Positions 23,389-36,864 of a DNA stretch of 64,000 bases are shown in pieces. Below the pieces are notes generated by a model that was given only the letters and a program-made list of their open reading frames with translations, had not been told where the DNA came from and ran no database searches. The position numbers were made by a program, and so were the translations under genes. How positions within the stretch are numbered: the first letter of the stretch is position 1; the number at the start of each line of letters is the position of its first letter. Source of the stretch: Maylandia zebra (Eukaryota > Chordata > Actinopteri > Cichliformes > Cichlidae); NCBI RefSeq assembly GCF_041146795.1, contig NC_135177.1, positions 25,982,060-26,046,059 of the forward strand, written 5' to 3'.

Positions 23389-26300
23389 TCACCTGTTTGT
23401 CTGTTTTCTGTACCTTTCCGTTTCACTGCTACTTTGAGGCTGCAGGAGAGAACAAACACAGTGACTGTACGGGCGTCGGCTATTGCGCATATGCACACGG
23501 CAGTTGGTAAATCTTTTCATTACTTTTTAAAAAGTTTAGTCTCTTGGAGAACTGGACAAATGCAACATCTCACATTTTCAAGCTGCCATAACCAAGAAGA
23601 ATATGCAACTAACCTGAATGCCAGCAAGAACTTACCGAATAAGAGTTGGAGTGTTTGGGCAGTGTCTTAATTTCAGACGTCTGAGACTGGACGGAGGGAG
23701 AGGGACAGCGTGGCATTGTATTATTTTTAGGGGGTAAAGGTGGAGCGCTAATGTGAGAGCTGGGATACTGGAAGTCCAAACTGGAAAACTGGAAAATAAA
23801 TAAATAAAAATGATAATAAAAAAAATATCACTCAATAGAGAGAACTTCTTTTAAAATCGCAGAAATGCGAATGAGGATGCATGGTGCACACAAGGTGCCT
23901 GGATTTTACTGTATAACAACTATTTAAACACAGAACTACAAATGTCTATTTGTATAGTCAAAAAGATGTGCAGGTGGTTTTATGAATCTATACTTGGGCG
24001 ATGTTGCTTTCAAGTGACTATATATAGCATCCTATAACTAGTATTGACATTAAGCAGAAGGTACATTGCAGTCTAATGAGTTTGCATGTGCTTATTTTAT
24101 TAACCAAAGATTAATGACTAATTTAATTTTGTCCAAACAATGACGTCGAATGAAAACTACATGACAAAGTTGACCTGCTAGAGGCTATACATGCAAACAA
24201 TTATTTTCTCTTAACCCGATGGCGGGCCATACTATGGCTGTTGATGGCAGACCAAAAACTCAATTTGCTAGCACAGCACAGCTAAAATTAAACAACATGG
24301 AACACGGAAATGTATTTACACACCTTCCTCAGGGCAGCTATTTCCTTTACCATTTCTTCAATATCCACATGATCCTCTTCGTCGTCGTCATCATCGCCCT
24401 CCTCCACCAGCACCTGATCGCTGACTGGCACGTACGGCTCCAGGAGGATGGACTCTGTTCCTCTGATGTCGCAGCGGCAGTATGGGCAGGTTTGGCCAGC
24501 TGACTTCTGCTAGATGAATATCAACAACCCATCATCGGAAGAGGAAAAGAGAACGTTCACGTGAATGTGAAGAAACACCCATTCTCTTCAGCAGATTAAT
24601 ATCTTTTAAATTGTACAGTATGTAGTGGAATATGTTGAACATGTCTTCAAAGACAAAGGCCTCTGGCTGTTTGAAAGATAAAGGTAGTGGAAAATACCAC
24701 GTTCAACAGACCCTGTAGATTGTGGTTTTCCACCTCAACATAAAAGGGAATCGTTGTAACATTCTGCTTTTGCTTCCGCTACTATAGCACAGAGCCTTTG
24801 TGTTTTTCCAGGTTTTGATGTGACCTCGATTTGTTAATATGATTACACAGACTGCTCGCCATACTATGTTATCTATTTTTGTACGCTGGTACGTCTCTAG
24901 TTTTAACAGGGATTAATGTTTATAGGGAACCTCACTACAAAATAGTTCTTTTCATTACATTAGTTCAAACATACGTTAAATCTAACTGCCCGGAAGTCTT
25001 TTGTTGTGTCAGATGATCGTCATTAAAATCCCTACTTACAAATTTTTCACAAAAGAAACAAGACATAGATTTCACTATAGCTGTGTTTATGACTAACAGA
25101 AACACCTTTAACCTCTCATGAACAGTATGCCAAGATAATGGTTTATGCATCTTGCACACAGTTGTACAGAAGGAGCAATGCATACTCAGCAGGAGTTTTT
25201 TTTCTAGATGTTTATCAGCAGCTAAATTATTGGGCCGTACTCCAGATATGACAGAATGAATGAGTTAGCAACATGCAACAGGACAGAAATGAGAGGATAT
25301 GTAGGACATTTCCTTGAAACAGTGATGCTGTTTGCCATCTTGGAGATGACATAATCGATATGATGAGACCAAGATAAAGAGACGTCTGACTTAAAAACTT
25401 CATGTTTACGTTTCCAAACAACAAATCAATCGAGATCCTATCAATAAAAAAATTCAGGGCCACTGTAAAAGCATCCCTACTACAGAAATATGATGCATGT
25501 AGTCTATAAATGTTCTATTTCAAACTCTTACTGAATTTAACATACACGTTCTGATATTTGGTATGCTGCTGCAATGCTGATTTTGTTTTTGGGTTATGTT
25601 CCTTACACCTTACATGTCTATGTAAAGTAAACTTACAGTTAAAAAGAAAGTTTGCTTAACCTTAATCTCATAAAACTTACAACTTTTCCGTTGTGGTGTG
25701 GCATCCATGAAGCTCTTTGAACTTTCTTTTCAAGTTAGTCTCTTTTTCTCTCTCTCCCTTTCTCCCTCTCTCTGCCTTTCTCCTTCTCACATTACATGCG
25801 CACACTTTTTCTCATAGTGAATGTCACCGATGCAGCTCAAGGAGGATGTGAGGCTAAGCTCACACAGGAAGTCCTGAGCCAAATGTCAGGACATGTTGCT
25901 CTGCACCTTCAAAAAAACAAACAAAACACCTACTGAATAGGTGGAGGGCTTCTAGCTGGGATTGTCTGAGTAAAAGAACTAGCCAGAACCATGAAGCTAT
26001 ACTTTGACAGCTCCAGCTTTAATTCTGATTGGACGTCTTCTTTGTCACTCTGTAACTCGAAAGAGGAAGCAGGAAGTTGGGGAAGCCCCCCTGGAAGAGA
26101 ACAAACGAAGTGCATACAGGACATGCTGTACACATGATGACTGAATTTTCTTTGGCTGAGAAATTTCTGTCATCTAAAGAGGTCAAATGTAAAGTGTATT
26201 GAAACATCAATATCACATGATATTCTGTACATTGTCCTCAGATTTTCACGTTTATATTATAGTGAATAGGCTATGAGCTACTTTGTATTATCTCTATTAT

Positions 26301-29300
26301 ATACAAATAAATAATGGTGACATTATGAGAGGATGATTCTTGAGTGTCATGCCTTGGCTATCAAGCTATAAAATCTAATAGGTCATCTAAAAATAGCTCA
26401 ACAGAGCACATATTACAGGTGCTTTATAAGCATTGGTGCACTCGATATTGCCTGAGCTCGACTATAATTTTTCATGTAAACAAAAAAAAAGGAAAAAAAG
26501 AAAAGTGGAAGAGGAAAATCACAGCCATGTAGAAGTGTGATAATTCCATATTATTTTTTGAAGATAATATATGAATACTGGGGGAAAAAATAAATCAAGG
26601 TAGTTTTTCAGAGTTAAAATAACTTCTTGCCAATCCTACATTTTAATAAAGTGTTTGCATGAGAAATCTTTTTTTGCACCAACCCCAAACCACATTCAAA
26701 TAACCCGCATTGTTACAGTACAGCAGGACTGCAACCAACGACCAACCCGTGGCCTAAAAAACTATATCTAGTTCAGCCAGCCCAGACTGTTTCACCCCAA
26801 TGAACACACAACAACGGTTACAGTAACTGTCTGTCTCCCTTCAACGTCTCTGTATGAGCGGGATATATTTGAACATGCGTCTGTGAATTTGAATGGATTT
26901 AAATAGGTTACAGATTTGAAAACTTTGAGTCCGTGGATGAAGATTCATACCTGCCAGCCTGTGAGGCAGGTTTGGCACAGGAGATGGCCACAGGGCTGAA
27001 TCCGGGTGTCTTTATCCCTCTCTGTGCATATCTTACATAGCTGGTAGGTGCTGCCGATCTCACAGTAAAGCTCATACTGTTCCTGTTTGGTGGTTGTATT
27101 TAGTCAGAGAGACAAGACAACATCTCAGGATATTATCTGTTTTGTCTTGGCAAAGGTTCAAGATGCTGCAGTTAAATAGATAATGATGTATAAATTGCAG
27201 CCACTCACTTCTGTAACTTTAACTTTTCCTCTGCTGGCTGGTTCACACAAGCTTTTCAAGTCAGGGTTCACATCCCGGCCATCTGGGTACAAGTAGCTGC
27301 AGGCACAGAAAAGCACGGAGCTTAGAGAAAAAACACATAAACAAAAGAAGCAATTCAGAGAAATGTACATGTTTGTCCTAACCAGCCCTGATTGAAGCCT
27401 TGAATCAGAGCTTGGTAGAGAGGTATGTCCTCCGGGATAGTCTGGATGATGGCACCATCAAATGTCACGTGGCCAATAGCCCACTCTCCCATTTTTGTAC
27501 AGCTCAGACGAAAGATATAGCTGCAAGGAAAAGGAAAACATGTAGCTCACACAGAAAATGGAAAAATAACCACATTAAGAGACATTGAGGTTTTCCAGAA
27601 ATATCAGCAGAAGATTTTACACAATTTTCAAATGGGGCTAATCAAATTAAATTCCTCTCATTCTCAGCTATAATAACAATAAAAAATTTGCACTGCATGA
27701 TACTTTTGGCCATGGCTAATGTTTGTTTGCAGAAACATTTCTTGAATAAACCCCCAGAAAACTAAAGGTATAATATTGGAGCAATAAATGAAAAGATTCT
27801 CTTATTTATATATATATTTAGAATCTTGAGACCTTTTTCATATTTTCATACTTTTTGAATATTTTCTGAGTGATGCATGAATCCTCACCTCCCAGGTCTG
27901 TGCAGGTAGTGTTCCAGACGAGCTATAACCTGGTCATAGGTGAGGAAGGCCATGTAGCCTGGATGAGTCACGGCCAGCTGGTTCCAGTTCATTAAAAGAG
28001 TCCTCCACGGCTAAAAGAGATGAGGGAAGAGGATTTGATCTTGGATACTGCATGCCTTAACCCTTGGGGGGTCCTAAAAAAAAGTACCCCTTATGAGGTC
28101 CTAGAGCCAAAAATCGACCTTGCCATAAAAAGTGCTATAAAAAGATTATACATTAATATTTTATTCCACTTTAAATTAGCCAATCTTTTAGACCTACTTC
28201 TCCTTGAAATATTCATGTCAAGTTTTAATTATATTTCGCGGATTTTAACCCTCTATATCCCGGTTTTGTCACATGAGCGCACGGCCGTTTTTGGCGAAAA
28301 AAATGAAAAAATTAAATATTTTCCATAAAATACATTTGAAAGTTATATTTTATTGTACTTTTAATTAGGCCTTTAGATGGACCAAAGATCGGCACCAAAC
28401 ATAATTTCGATCGCCTTTTATTTTTTTTGCAGGAGCGCATTTCATAAAATGCACACACTATCGGTCCTAATCGACCACGCCCATAAAAGTGCTATAAAAA
28501 ATTTATATATTAATATTTTATTCCACTTTAAATTAGCCAATCTTTTAGACCTACTTCTCCTTGAAATATTCATGTCAAGTTTTAATTACATTTCGCGGAT
28601 TTTAACCCTTTATATCCCGGTTTCGTCACATGAGCGCACTGCTTTTTTTGCCCCAAAAAACATAAAACTTGAATATTTTCCAAAAAAAACATTTGAGGTA
28701 ATATTCAATTGTTATTATAATTAGGCCTTTAGATGGACTAAAGATCGGCACCAACAGTCATTTCGATCGCCTTTTTTTTTTTTTTTCAGGACCAGAAAAT
28801 GGTCTCCAGGCGGCAAATGCTGCTCCTCTAGGCCGAAATAAGTGCATCTTGCCGGGGCACGTCGCGACGATGACCGGGGCACGATCACCGGGGACTCATT
28901 TTTCCAGCACACACGTCCGATACCACGTGACAACAAATACGTCATTTCCTGTTGACTAAAAAAAAAAGCACCCTCTAATGGTCCTAGGGACCGAAAATGG
29001 TCCCGCCCCATCAGCGGGCGAAGCCGCTGCTGCACGCCGGAAATGAGGCTTCATTTCCCGCAGGTCTGTTACGGCAGCCCGCTGTTTTCCAGCCCGGGGT
29101 CAAATGTGGAGCAAGGGCGCCACCCAGTGGACAAATAAAAAAATTACAACTCTAAGGTCTCTTCTGCAACACGGAAATGATACTTAAGCGATCGCCGAGA
29201 TGCTTACGGTATAAATCCTGCAGTGAAAAATAGCGTTTATAATGGGTTTCAATGGGGCGATTTATGGCTCTAGGACCTCAAGTGGATGTCGGTTTTTAGC

Positions 29301-32300
29301 TTAGCCACCTTAAGCTAATCGAATAAACGGAGACGGCAATTCTAAAGAAAAATGAAAAAAAAAAAAAAGGGTTGGAAGGTTTGTCTATATTCTATTCAAC
29401 ACAGTGAAAATGGCCTAATATTAAAAAACGCTGAGGACGAAAAAATGGCCGTAGGTCTCCCTGAGGGTTAATCTTTTGCACGCCCTTGTTAGTGACACTG
29501 TCCGGTCATCTCCTCTAAAAGGGCAACTGATCTGTTTAGTGTTTGGATTTGTTCTCTTTGAACAAACATGAGCTTTAGCGGTGCTGTACAGTTTTCTTAT
29601 TTCATCTATCGTGCGAAGCTACAGTAACTAGCTACTGGTAACAAACCATTCTCCGACAAGCAAAAATGCAAATAGACATATTTCCAACACCATCTGGTTC
29701 TTAATGTAACAAAACTTTCACCTTACCTGAAACAGTCGCGTGAAAACATCAAACTCAAACACAGAGATGTGATCGTTGCAAGTTAAGTCAATGGTTGACT
29801 TCAGAGCCATAGATTCCATCCCTTCCTCAAATGGATGTACATTTCTCAGCTGTTCTTTAAAGGTATTCCACTGCACTATACACCTGTCAGAACACATGCT
29901 TAATGTTTGGTAGATGTAAACATACACATAAGACGATGTCAAGAAATGTTTCAATACTAACTTGTCGCCAAATGACTCCCTCCAAAAGTCCTCAGCTGCA
30001 GATAACGCCACCCTGTATTTGTCACCCTGAAAACATCCTCCTGGATAAAAGGCCTTCAGCTCCCACAGCATGTGACTGAACAACAAAGTCAGCTTGGTCA
30101 AATTCCTCCTGAGAATGAAAGACGTCACAGACTTTAAGCTCTGGCTGCAGAAACTTTTATAGAAACATTTATAGTTTTGCTCCACAGTGTCTGAGTAATC
30201 ATGCAATACAATCTTTTTCTAGGCAGAAACCCTTGTGTTTGTGAATCTCAAGTATACACAGTGTTCCTATTTAAAATGAGTTTTCCTAAAGCTTTATGTA
30301 ATTGCATTAAGTACAAATAGATATCTGAACTTTTAGCACTGGTGCACAAATATAGGCACTGTTATATACTACCTTTCTGTTTCAGTTGCAAGAAATACAG
30401 ACACTTTCCATAGATACAAACACACAAACAGAATCAAACACACTCAACAGGTAGTCCACCTTGCAAACAGGATGCTGCCTGCTGCATGCTTGTCTGTAAA
30501 TACCACAAAATGTTCCATTGGCCAGTGTGTCACTTTAGGCCAGTCTCAATAGTCTTCTCAGGCACTTCAAAGGCTTTCTATAAATATAATTGATATTTTT
30601 GATAGTTTTATTTTGATGCTACACATATTTATAACTTTTAGTTTAGTTAACAAAAAACTTTCTCTTTTTGCTAGAAGCAACTTGGTGCAACTCTCAAATG
30701 GGAGTATATTAAAAAAAAATAACAACAACAACAACAACAACAGCAATAACACCTCCCCACCACATACACACACATACACATGTTACATTCAAGCATGCTA
30801 TAATGTGTAGTGTTAACAAGTAAGGGTCTGTCCTCCTCCATGTGTTTTATGCAGCACAACATGTATAAAAATGTGTTAAAAAGCTAGTGCATGTACTACT
30901 ACTGAACTTTGAAAACACAGAAGCTACGGACATTTAGATATGCTTTCACTTTTTACATGTGGGCATTACTTTACAATAAATACAATGAACAAGTAGAGGA
31001 GGGCTTTAATTTATGTTTCCATATTTATTGTCTATATTGACTAAAAAACACTACTGTCTGTTTCAGCTCTCTGTGCACTAATCCCAATCAATAATTCGAG
31101 TATTTAAACTTACTAAGGAAACTAAATTTCGTAACACAAAGTATTTCCTCTTTTCTAACACTTTTATGATGCAACTCTGGAGGCAATCATAACTGTTGAA
31201 ATATTTAAAATTCTTTAGAAATCTGCTATTGTGGATAGTGGTTATAGACTTTCCACCTCAATGAGAAAAAGAAAACCCTCTATGGTGTTAAATAGAGTAC
31301 TCAAGAGTAATAGTAGAGGAGGAGGCGGGAGGAAATGTGTAAGCCACATCTCTCACTCTGGCTGGGCCTTTGTACTTAAAAATATCATTCAAAAGACAGA
31401 AACACTGCACTGAATAGAACCATAAACACATCAGCTAACATTAGGGGAAGTGCTTGAATTCCTTTTATTATGAGATATAATAATTTGCATTATAGTAATT
31501 TGGTGTCATTTGTAGCTGAACATTGTTGGCATGTTCCTCACCAGCTTGTGCGTGACCTCAAACAGTTTGATGTGAAGTTCCTTGTTACTGTTGCTTTCTT
31601 TCTTTTTTTTGCATCACGCAGCAAAACAGAATTACTTCAAGTAATCTCTGGGTCAGTAACCACCTTTGAACTCTGCCAGCACCAAACAAGATGTTCCATG
31701 GTGCAAGATTTCAGATTTAATTGACAGGTATGTAAGTGAAAGAGAGCCGCTTGCATCGAACACTATGGGAATATTTCTCCAATTTGAAACAATTCTGCAT
31801 GTTAATATTTAGAATCATAATCATATAGCTATTATCAGTGTTTCTTGTTTTTTCAAAGAATACAGATTCGTGTTTAAAACCATTTGCAACACCCAAACTA
31901 TGTGGTAACCACTACTTGTTTTATAATATAAATTCTGCCACAATTCAGAGCAAGACTATTATAAATCTACTCCACTTCAGAAATTTGATAGTTGTGTGTA
32001 GTTCTACAAAACACTATGTGAGGCCCCTTCCTCCGTCAAAATGACAGTGCACAAATATTTCAAAAAAATAGATAAATAACTGACAGACTTAAATGCATCA
32101 TAAGTAAGTAGCTAGAGCTCTTTAGATATAACGTGGCTTGAGGGCGATCGTGGTTCAAGAGTTGGGAGTTCGCCTTGTAATCGGAAGGTTGCCGGTTTGA
32201 GTCTCGGTCCTTGGGCGAGACAGTCAGTGCGCCCCAGGGTGGCTGTGGCTACAATGTAGCTTGCCATCACCAGTGTGTGAATGGATGGATGACTGGTTGT

Positions 32301-35300
32301 GTAAAGCACTTTGGGGAACTAGTAAAGCGTTATATAAATACAGACCATTTACCATACGTGAGGAGCTGATAATACTTATAATTGACTATTTCAATAACAT
32401 TGTCGGTATTGCTAATTTGACTTGTCTGAATACTTACTGCATGATTGGTGAAATAAGAATAATGCTTCCTTAAACATGTTTAAAAAAGTATAATGTGCAA
32501 CAAGTTAATACAGAAGTGTGAACTACCTATGTTGTTATGCTAATGCTGCAGCTGTATGCGTGCTTCTTAAATTTCTTTCAGATACCCTCAAAGTTGTCAG
32601 TGTTTCGCTTATGATAATCTTCCAACCGCTAAAGCTTCCACTGTTGGTTTCTGTCGTCTCAAATAATAATTAGATCTCACTTCTGTTTTTAATTTTTAAC
32701 AGGCAGAACTTTCATGTAAAGAACTGCTATTTCAGCTTCCAACAGTCAAATACTTTAAAAGCAGACTGAAAATTTGCTTATTTGTATGAGCTGTAGCAGT
32801 ACAATCCAAAAAAAACGATGAGAATATAAAAGAGATTTGTTCTGATGTCTAAACCACAATATGTATAACAATTTGTGAACTTGCCACATGACTGACCATG
32901 CAGGATTTGTGGTATGAGGGCCATCTGTTGTACATGCTTGAGATTCTTGAAGATGACGACATAAAACTGTAAATATGGGTTATGTGATTTTCATATTCTA
33001 CGGGAAAATCATCTTTGAAAACAGCTGCTGGCTGTGAAATTTTAGCAGAACTGAGCGTACATTGTGCAGCATGCAGTGGACTCTATAGAGTTACAGCCAG
33101 CTCCCCAAATGAACCAGCAGAAGGGATAAGAATGATATTTAAACTGTAATTTTGATGTTGATATAATTATTTGTTTATTAACTTTTAACATGCTAAACAA
33201 AGATTTTTTCAATGTATAATATAACCGAGCTACTTCAGTTAGTAGATCACTGTCACCTCAAGCAGTTTTGTGGTTTGAACTGACTATGGTCAGGTGGAAC
33301 CTTTCTGTGTCTATTTTTACTGTGCGCCCCAGTTACTTTTCACTGGTTAAAGGTTTACATGCAAGCTTAACTAATGGTGCTAAGTTGGTTGCAGGAGTGG
33401 GGGCTGCTCTCTATATTAACCCTGTGATGGAGTAGTGACCCGTCCAGGACAAAACTCCACTTATTTCGCAGTTGCTGCACAAATTTTGAGCGCTGCTTTT
33501 CAACAGCAAACCGGCCAGCGCCTTGGAATAAAGCTAAAACATTAAAATGTAATATCAAAGCACATGAAGGTTAATGCAACTACATCCAGTCAGAACAAAA
33601 AAAAAAATCATCATCAATCATCATCACCAGCTAGTTGATAAAAGATTGGACTATATTTTAGTTGGTGCTCACCGAGAACACTGCAAATCAGCTTTTCTTT
33701 ATTCAGCATTCACGCTAGCTAATAAATTTGGCAGGGCGCTAAACTTGTGACAACAGAATAGTTATTTGCTCACTCAGTTCTGAACTAACACCGGTTGCAG
33801 GTTGGTATATTCGTAGGCAAATGCGGGCAAAAAATCGTGCTCAAGGTTAGACAGTCTCTTTCTCACACTGCTCAAATTCAAAGGATGTTGTTGTTGTTTT
33901 TTCTAGTTTCCCCATATTAGCATCACAAAAGTGCAAGGTTGGCTCTTTTCCACCTTAATTATTAGTATTCCAAACAGGTGCAGGAAAATGCAGCCAACAC
34001 TCCACATATAAGTAAGTCTATTAAGCTGTTCCAGAATATCCACTTGAATGAAACAGCAGACAGAAAGTTATAGTACAAACAGAAAATATAAGTACAGAGA
34101 GTAAAGTCTTATTTTATTTTGCCTCAGCTTCTATAGGTGGTTTAAAATAGTTTTTTCTTCAGTGCATTTAATTTGTTTAAGGATGAGCTTAAACCTCTAT
34201 CACTGCTTTCAAGTAAGACTTTTAAATCAGGCAATTATAATGGGCTATATTTAATTTGAACTTTTTTTCCTTTAGTAATGCACAAGTGGTATAAAACCCT
34301 TGGTCACAGGATACTGGAAGAAGAAATGGGGGAAGGTTTTGCTTTTTTCTTTTATAGTCTATTTAATATTCCTGCAGAAGTTGAGTTTAGAGAGACAAAA
34401 CTCTTATGGTTTCTGTTACTTAAATTCATTCCCACAAAATTGACTAGCCACAGCACCTACATTAGATACTCTACACAAGATTTGACACTAGATCAAATGA
34501 CGTAAATTGAGAGTCTTCGTATTTTACAGTTCCTTTGGTATATCAGAAAAAAAATTGGCTTGAGAACATGATCTGGTTGAGAGTGAAGGAATCGTAGTGT
34601 AATCTGGCAATAATAATATCAGATGGATGTTCACTCATTTTGCTTTTTATAATTTTCTGTCCAGCTTCTTTTATTAGCATCTGGTTAAAAACACATTGTA
34701 TTTGCTTCGATTAGGAAAGCTCGGGTATTTGCGTTACTTGGATCGGCATGGCCGATTTCATTTGTGGCACCAAAAGAAATGGAAAGTCTGGAAAATTCGA
34801 ATCTAAGATCTTACAGTGACTTGCAAGACAATTGGTATGAAGCGGAGATGTCAAACTCATGGTCAGTGGCCACATACAGACTGTTTTAATCTCATTTTGG
34901 TCAACTGTTGCACAATACCAGATTAAATAAGACCTCAGACCTCTTTTAGTCTTAAAGAAATAGAGGTACATTTTAACAGTATTTAAACTTCAAGCTTAAA
35001 AGTCGTTTATGACTCCATTATATTTCATACAGGAATATGCCACATAAAATGTCTTGTTTCCCTAATCTGACAGAAGTTCTAAAACCTTCTTAGATAATTA
35101 AATAATTTCATTTTTCAACAATTTTACGCAAAGAAAAGTTAACCCAATTCATCTCCGTCAGCTGAATGGCTTTCATCATCACTTTTGGCATTAAGTATCT
35201 GCCTACAGTAAAGCTTGATATTCCAGGTCTGACAGCCATGGATTACTGCAAAACACTACAAAGCAGTGATTAGAAGTGGTAAATTAAAATAACACAAGTC

Positions 35301-36755
35301 CATAATGATGACAAGCACGTATATTTACATAGCAATAAATTATCCAACAGAACTTTCTATTGTCCCTGCCACACGAACAGACTGGTTCCTGCAAGAAACT
35401 ATGAAAAATTGCAAACAAAGTGGACAAATTCATGGGTGAGAAGCATTTTGATAATTAAAAACATCACATAGGTACATATAAAGGTATGACTGGCATCATA
35501 AATGACCACTACCTGAAGATTATTTAAATAATAAAACAAATATCCGAGCTGTATTGTGAAAAATAAGTGCTGTTGGTCAGTTTTTCCATATTCAGTCAGG
35601 CTGCCATCGTTACAGTTAGTAATGCATAGGCACGGCTCCTTAGCTTAACCATCCCTATAATCGAGGCGTCGTGGTAGGCCGTGCTTTTGAGAAGTCTGAC
35701 AATGCTTCACACCTCGTTCGGACAAAGGCCAACATTTCAGACAATCACCTTTATGACATGTTCAGTTCTTAACAACTTGATACACAACGCTTCCAAAATT
35801 CGGTCAGAAACTGATTTCCTACTTCCGTACATATGCTGCTGTTAAGGAAATTTGACCTGTGAGACTTCTGGAAAGCTTAGTGAGGATTTTCTTAATTACT
35901 CTCTGAAAATCTAAAAACATATTTTTGGGGCCAAAGAAACAGAAATTTGGCAGATTAACCTGTTAATCTGTCGCCCCCCCCCCCCAAAAAAAAAAAAAAA
36001 AAAAACGAAAGAAAATTTATTATTATTTGCGATGACTTCACATGTCTTGTCACTTGTCTGAACAAGGCCAAAATACTGAAAAAAAGTGCACGCTTTCACA
36101 TATAAGAGACTGGAGCTAGGATGAGTTTGCATTTTTGGTTAAACTGATGAAAAACATAAATATAATCTAAACAAATGCTAATTTTACAAATGTCACAATG
36201 TTCTGTTATAGTAAAAATGTAATAATGAGTATGTTACACAGAGTTTTCTTTTTCTTAAAAAAAAAAGTTGTTCTTTGTTTTCTAAACAATTTCTTGGTCT
36301 TGAAACATTTTGGTGTTTCAAGACCAAACTTTCCCTCTTCCCCTGCATGTGTATGTAGATGCCAGCCAGGGGCCCTCTCACCTGTAAGTTGAAGTCTCTT
36401 CATATATCTTCCTCCGTCCTTCTTTAAACAGCAGTAGAGCCCGCTCTGTCTTATCAAAGAGGTTTTTGATATGGATCCTCAGGTACTCTGCCTCGTCTCC
36501 GTGTGGCACCTGTCCACCTGCCTGCCTGAAGCCTTGGAAAGGCTCCCAGACCTGGATGAGCAGCACTGAGGTCTCTGACAGCAGCTGTGGTAGGTATGGC
36601 GGACTATTTCTCAGTCCAAGCCGAGGGGTACTGCACAGCTGTTGGAGTTTATCCAGTCTTCTGAGGGTCTTGCCCACGAGCCGAAGATCACCACGAGTGG
36701 GGGGCCCGGAGCTCAAATTCGGGCTCCTGGACGCACCCAAATCTGCTGCCGCCAT
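23389..36755 (-). CDS. cblc: Cbl-family E3 ubiquitin ligase, probably Cbl-c
   Basis: Exons on the minus strand: 36755-36382, 30108-29962, 29883-29727, 28010-27889, 27520-27383, 27296-27209, 27082-26951, 24506-24324, 23767-23636 and 23439-23389; phases agree, giving 507 residues. It ubiquitinates activated tyrosine kinases. The order is: 4H bundle (about 30-170), EF-hand with [20 protein letters not shown]2 with SYIFRLSCT (phosphotyrosine-binding Arg), linker [10 protein letters not shown] (Tyr345/348, matching regulatory Tyr368/371 of CBL), and RING CKIC-x11-CGHLLCQTC...CPYC (358-398). An Asp/Glu-rich stretch and APPLPPK (SH3 ligand) follow. The stop overlaps a perfect donor (CAG|GTGAGC), so longer isoforms are possible. 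Intron 1 is 6.3 kb. Adjacency to bcl3 favours cblc over cbl, though human CBLC is shorter (474 residues). Confidence 0.88.
24510..26950. other. cblc intron between RING half-exons
   Basis: The RING finger is split between exons 26951-27082 and 24324-24506 by this 2.4-kb intron. I see no transposon ends. Minus-strand open frames at about 26019-26216 are not bounded by consistent splice signals. Confidence 0.6.
28061..29467. mobile_element. piggyBac-like non-autonomous element in a cblc intron
   Basis: TTAA lies exactly at both edges (28057-28060 and 29468-29471). The ends begin CCCTTGGGGGGTCCT and, inverted, CCCTCAGGGAGACCT, 11 of 15 matching. TTAA duplication and CCC-start ends are piggyBac hallmarks. 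The 1.4-kb interior has no transposase frame. It contains a tandem duplication (see separate entry) and GC-rich blocks around 28800-29100. Confidence 0.7.
28100..28790. repeat. Tandem duplication of about 357 bp inside the piggyBac-like element
   Basis: Copy 1 (about 28100-28435) and copy 2 (about 28456-28790) share long stretches, such as TTTAAATTAGCCAATCTTTT and GATCGGCACCAA, at a constant spacing of about 356-357 bases. Differences are mainly point changes and A/T run lengths. Confidence 0.85.
32141..32587 (+). repeat. SINE-bearing repeat unit, inverted partner of 21427-21980
   Basis: The SINE head GGCGATCGTGGTTCAAGAG and B box GGTTGCCGGTTTGAGTC are at 32143-32200, and the SINE ends at about 32352. 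The following ~235 bp are the reverse complement of 21427-21654, up to CTTTCAGATACC. The SINE part lacks roughly 90 internal bases compared with the other copy. Confidence 0.8.
33228..33450 (+). repeat. Degenerate SINE-like fragment
   Basis: A decayed tRNA-like head (GTTAGTAGATCACTGT, GTGGTTTGAACT), GGAACCTTTCTGTGTC and later CCCTGTGATGGAGTAGTGAC recall the element at 12752-13116, at low similarity. Confidence 0.4.
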
Positions 36756-36816
36756 TGTTCTGCTAATGTGAGGTTTCAGGTGAAGTCAACCAAAAACTCA
36801 GTCTGTGAGTCTGTGA

Positions 36817-36847
<31 letters not shown>

Positions 36848-36864
36848 TGTGTGTGTGTGTGTGT
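36817..36864. repeat. (GT)n microsatellite upstream of cblc
   Basis: About 24 GT units with one interruption, 60-110 bases upstream of the cblc start codon, so within its 5' UTR or core promoter. Confidence 0.9.

Larger units (their letters stand above)
30110..36381. other. cblc intron 1
   Basis: This 6.3-kb intron separates the first coding exon from the rest. It carries the inverted SINE-bearing unit at 32141-32587, a degenerate SINE-like fragment near 33228-33450 and an AAC-type microsatellite near 30710-30750. No other gene was recognised on either strand. Confidence 0.6.

Noticed and set aside
25930-26216. Possible additional cblc exon on the minus strand
   Set aside because: It has an acceptor-like CCAG but would break the RING finger between GWQ and [10 protein letters not shown], which join in phase without it.
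30567-30862. Leucine- and cysteine-rich minus-strand frames
   Set aside because: They come from an AAC microsatellite and flanking CA repeats, not from a gene.
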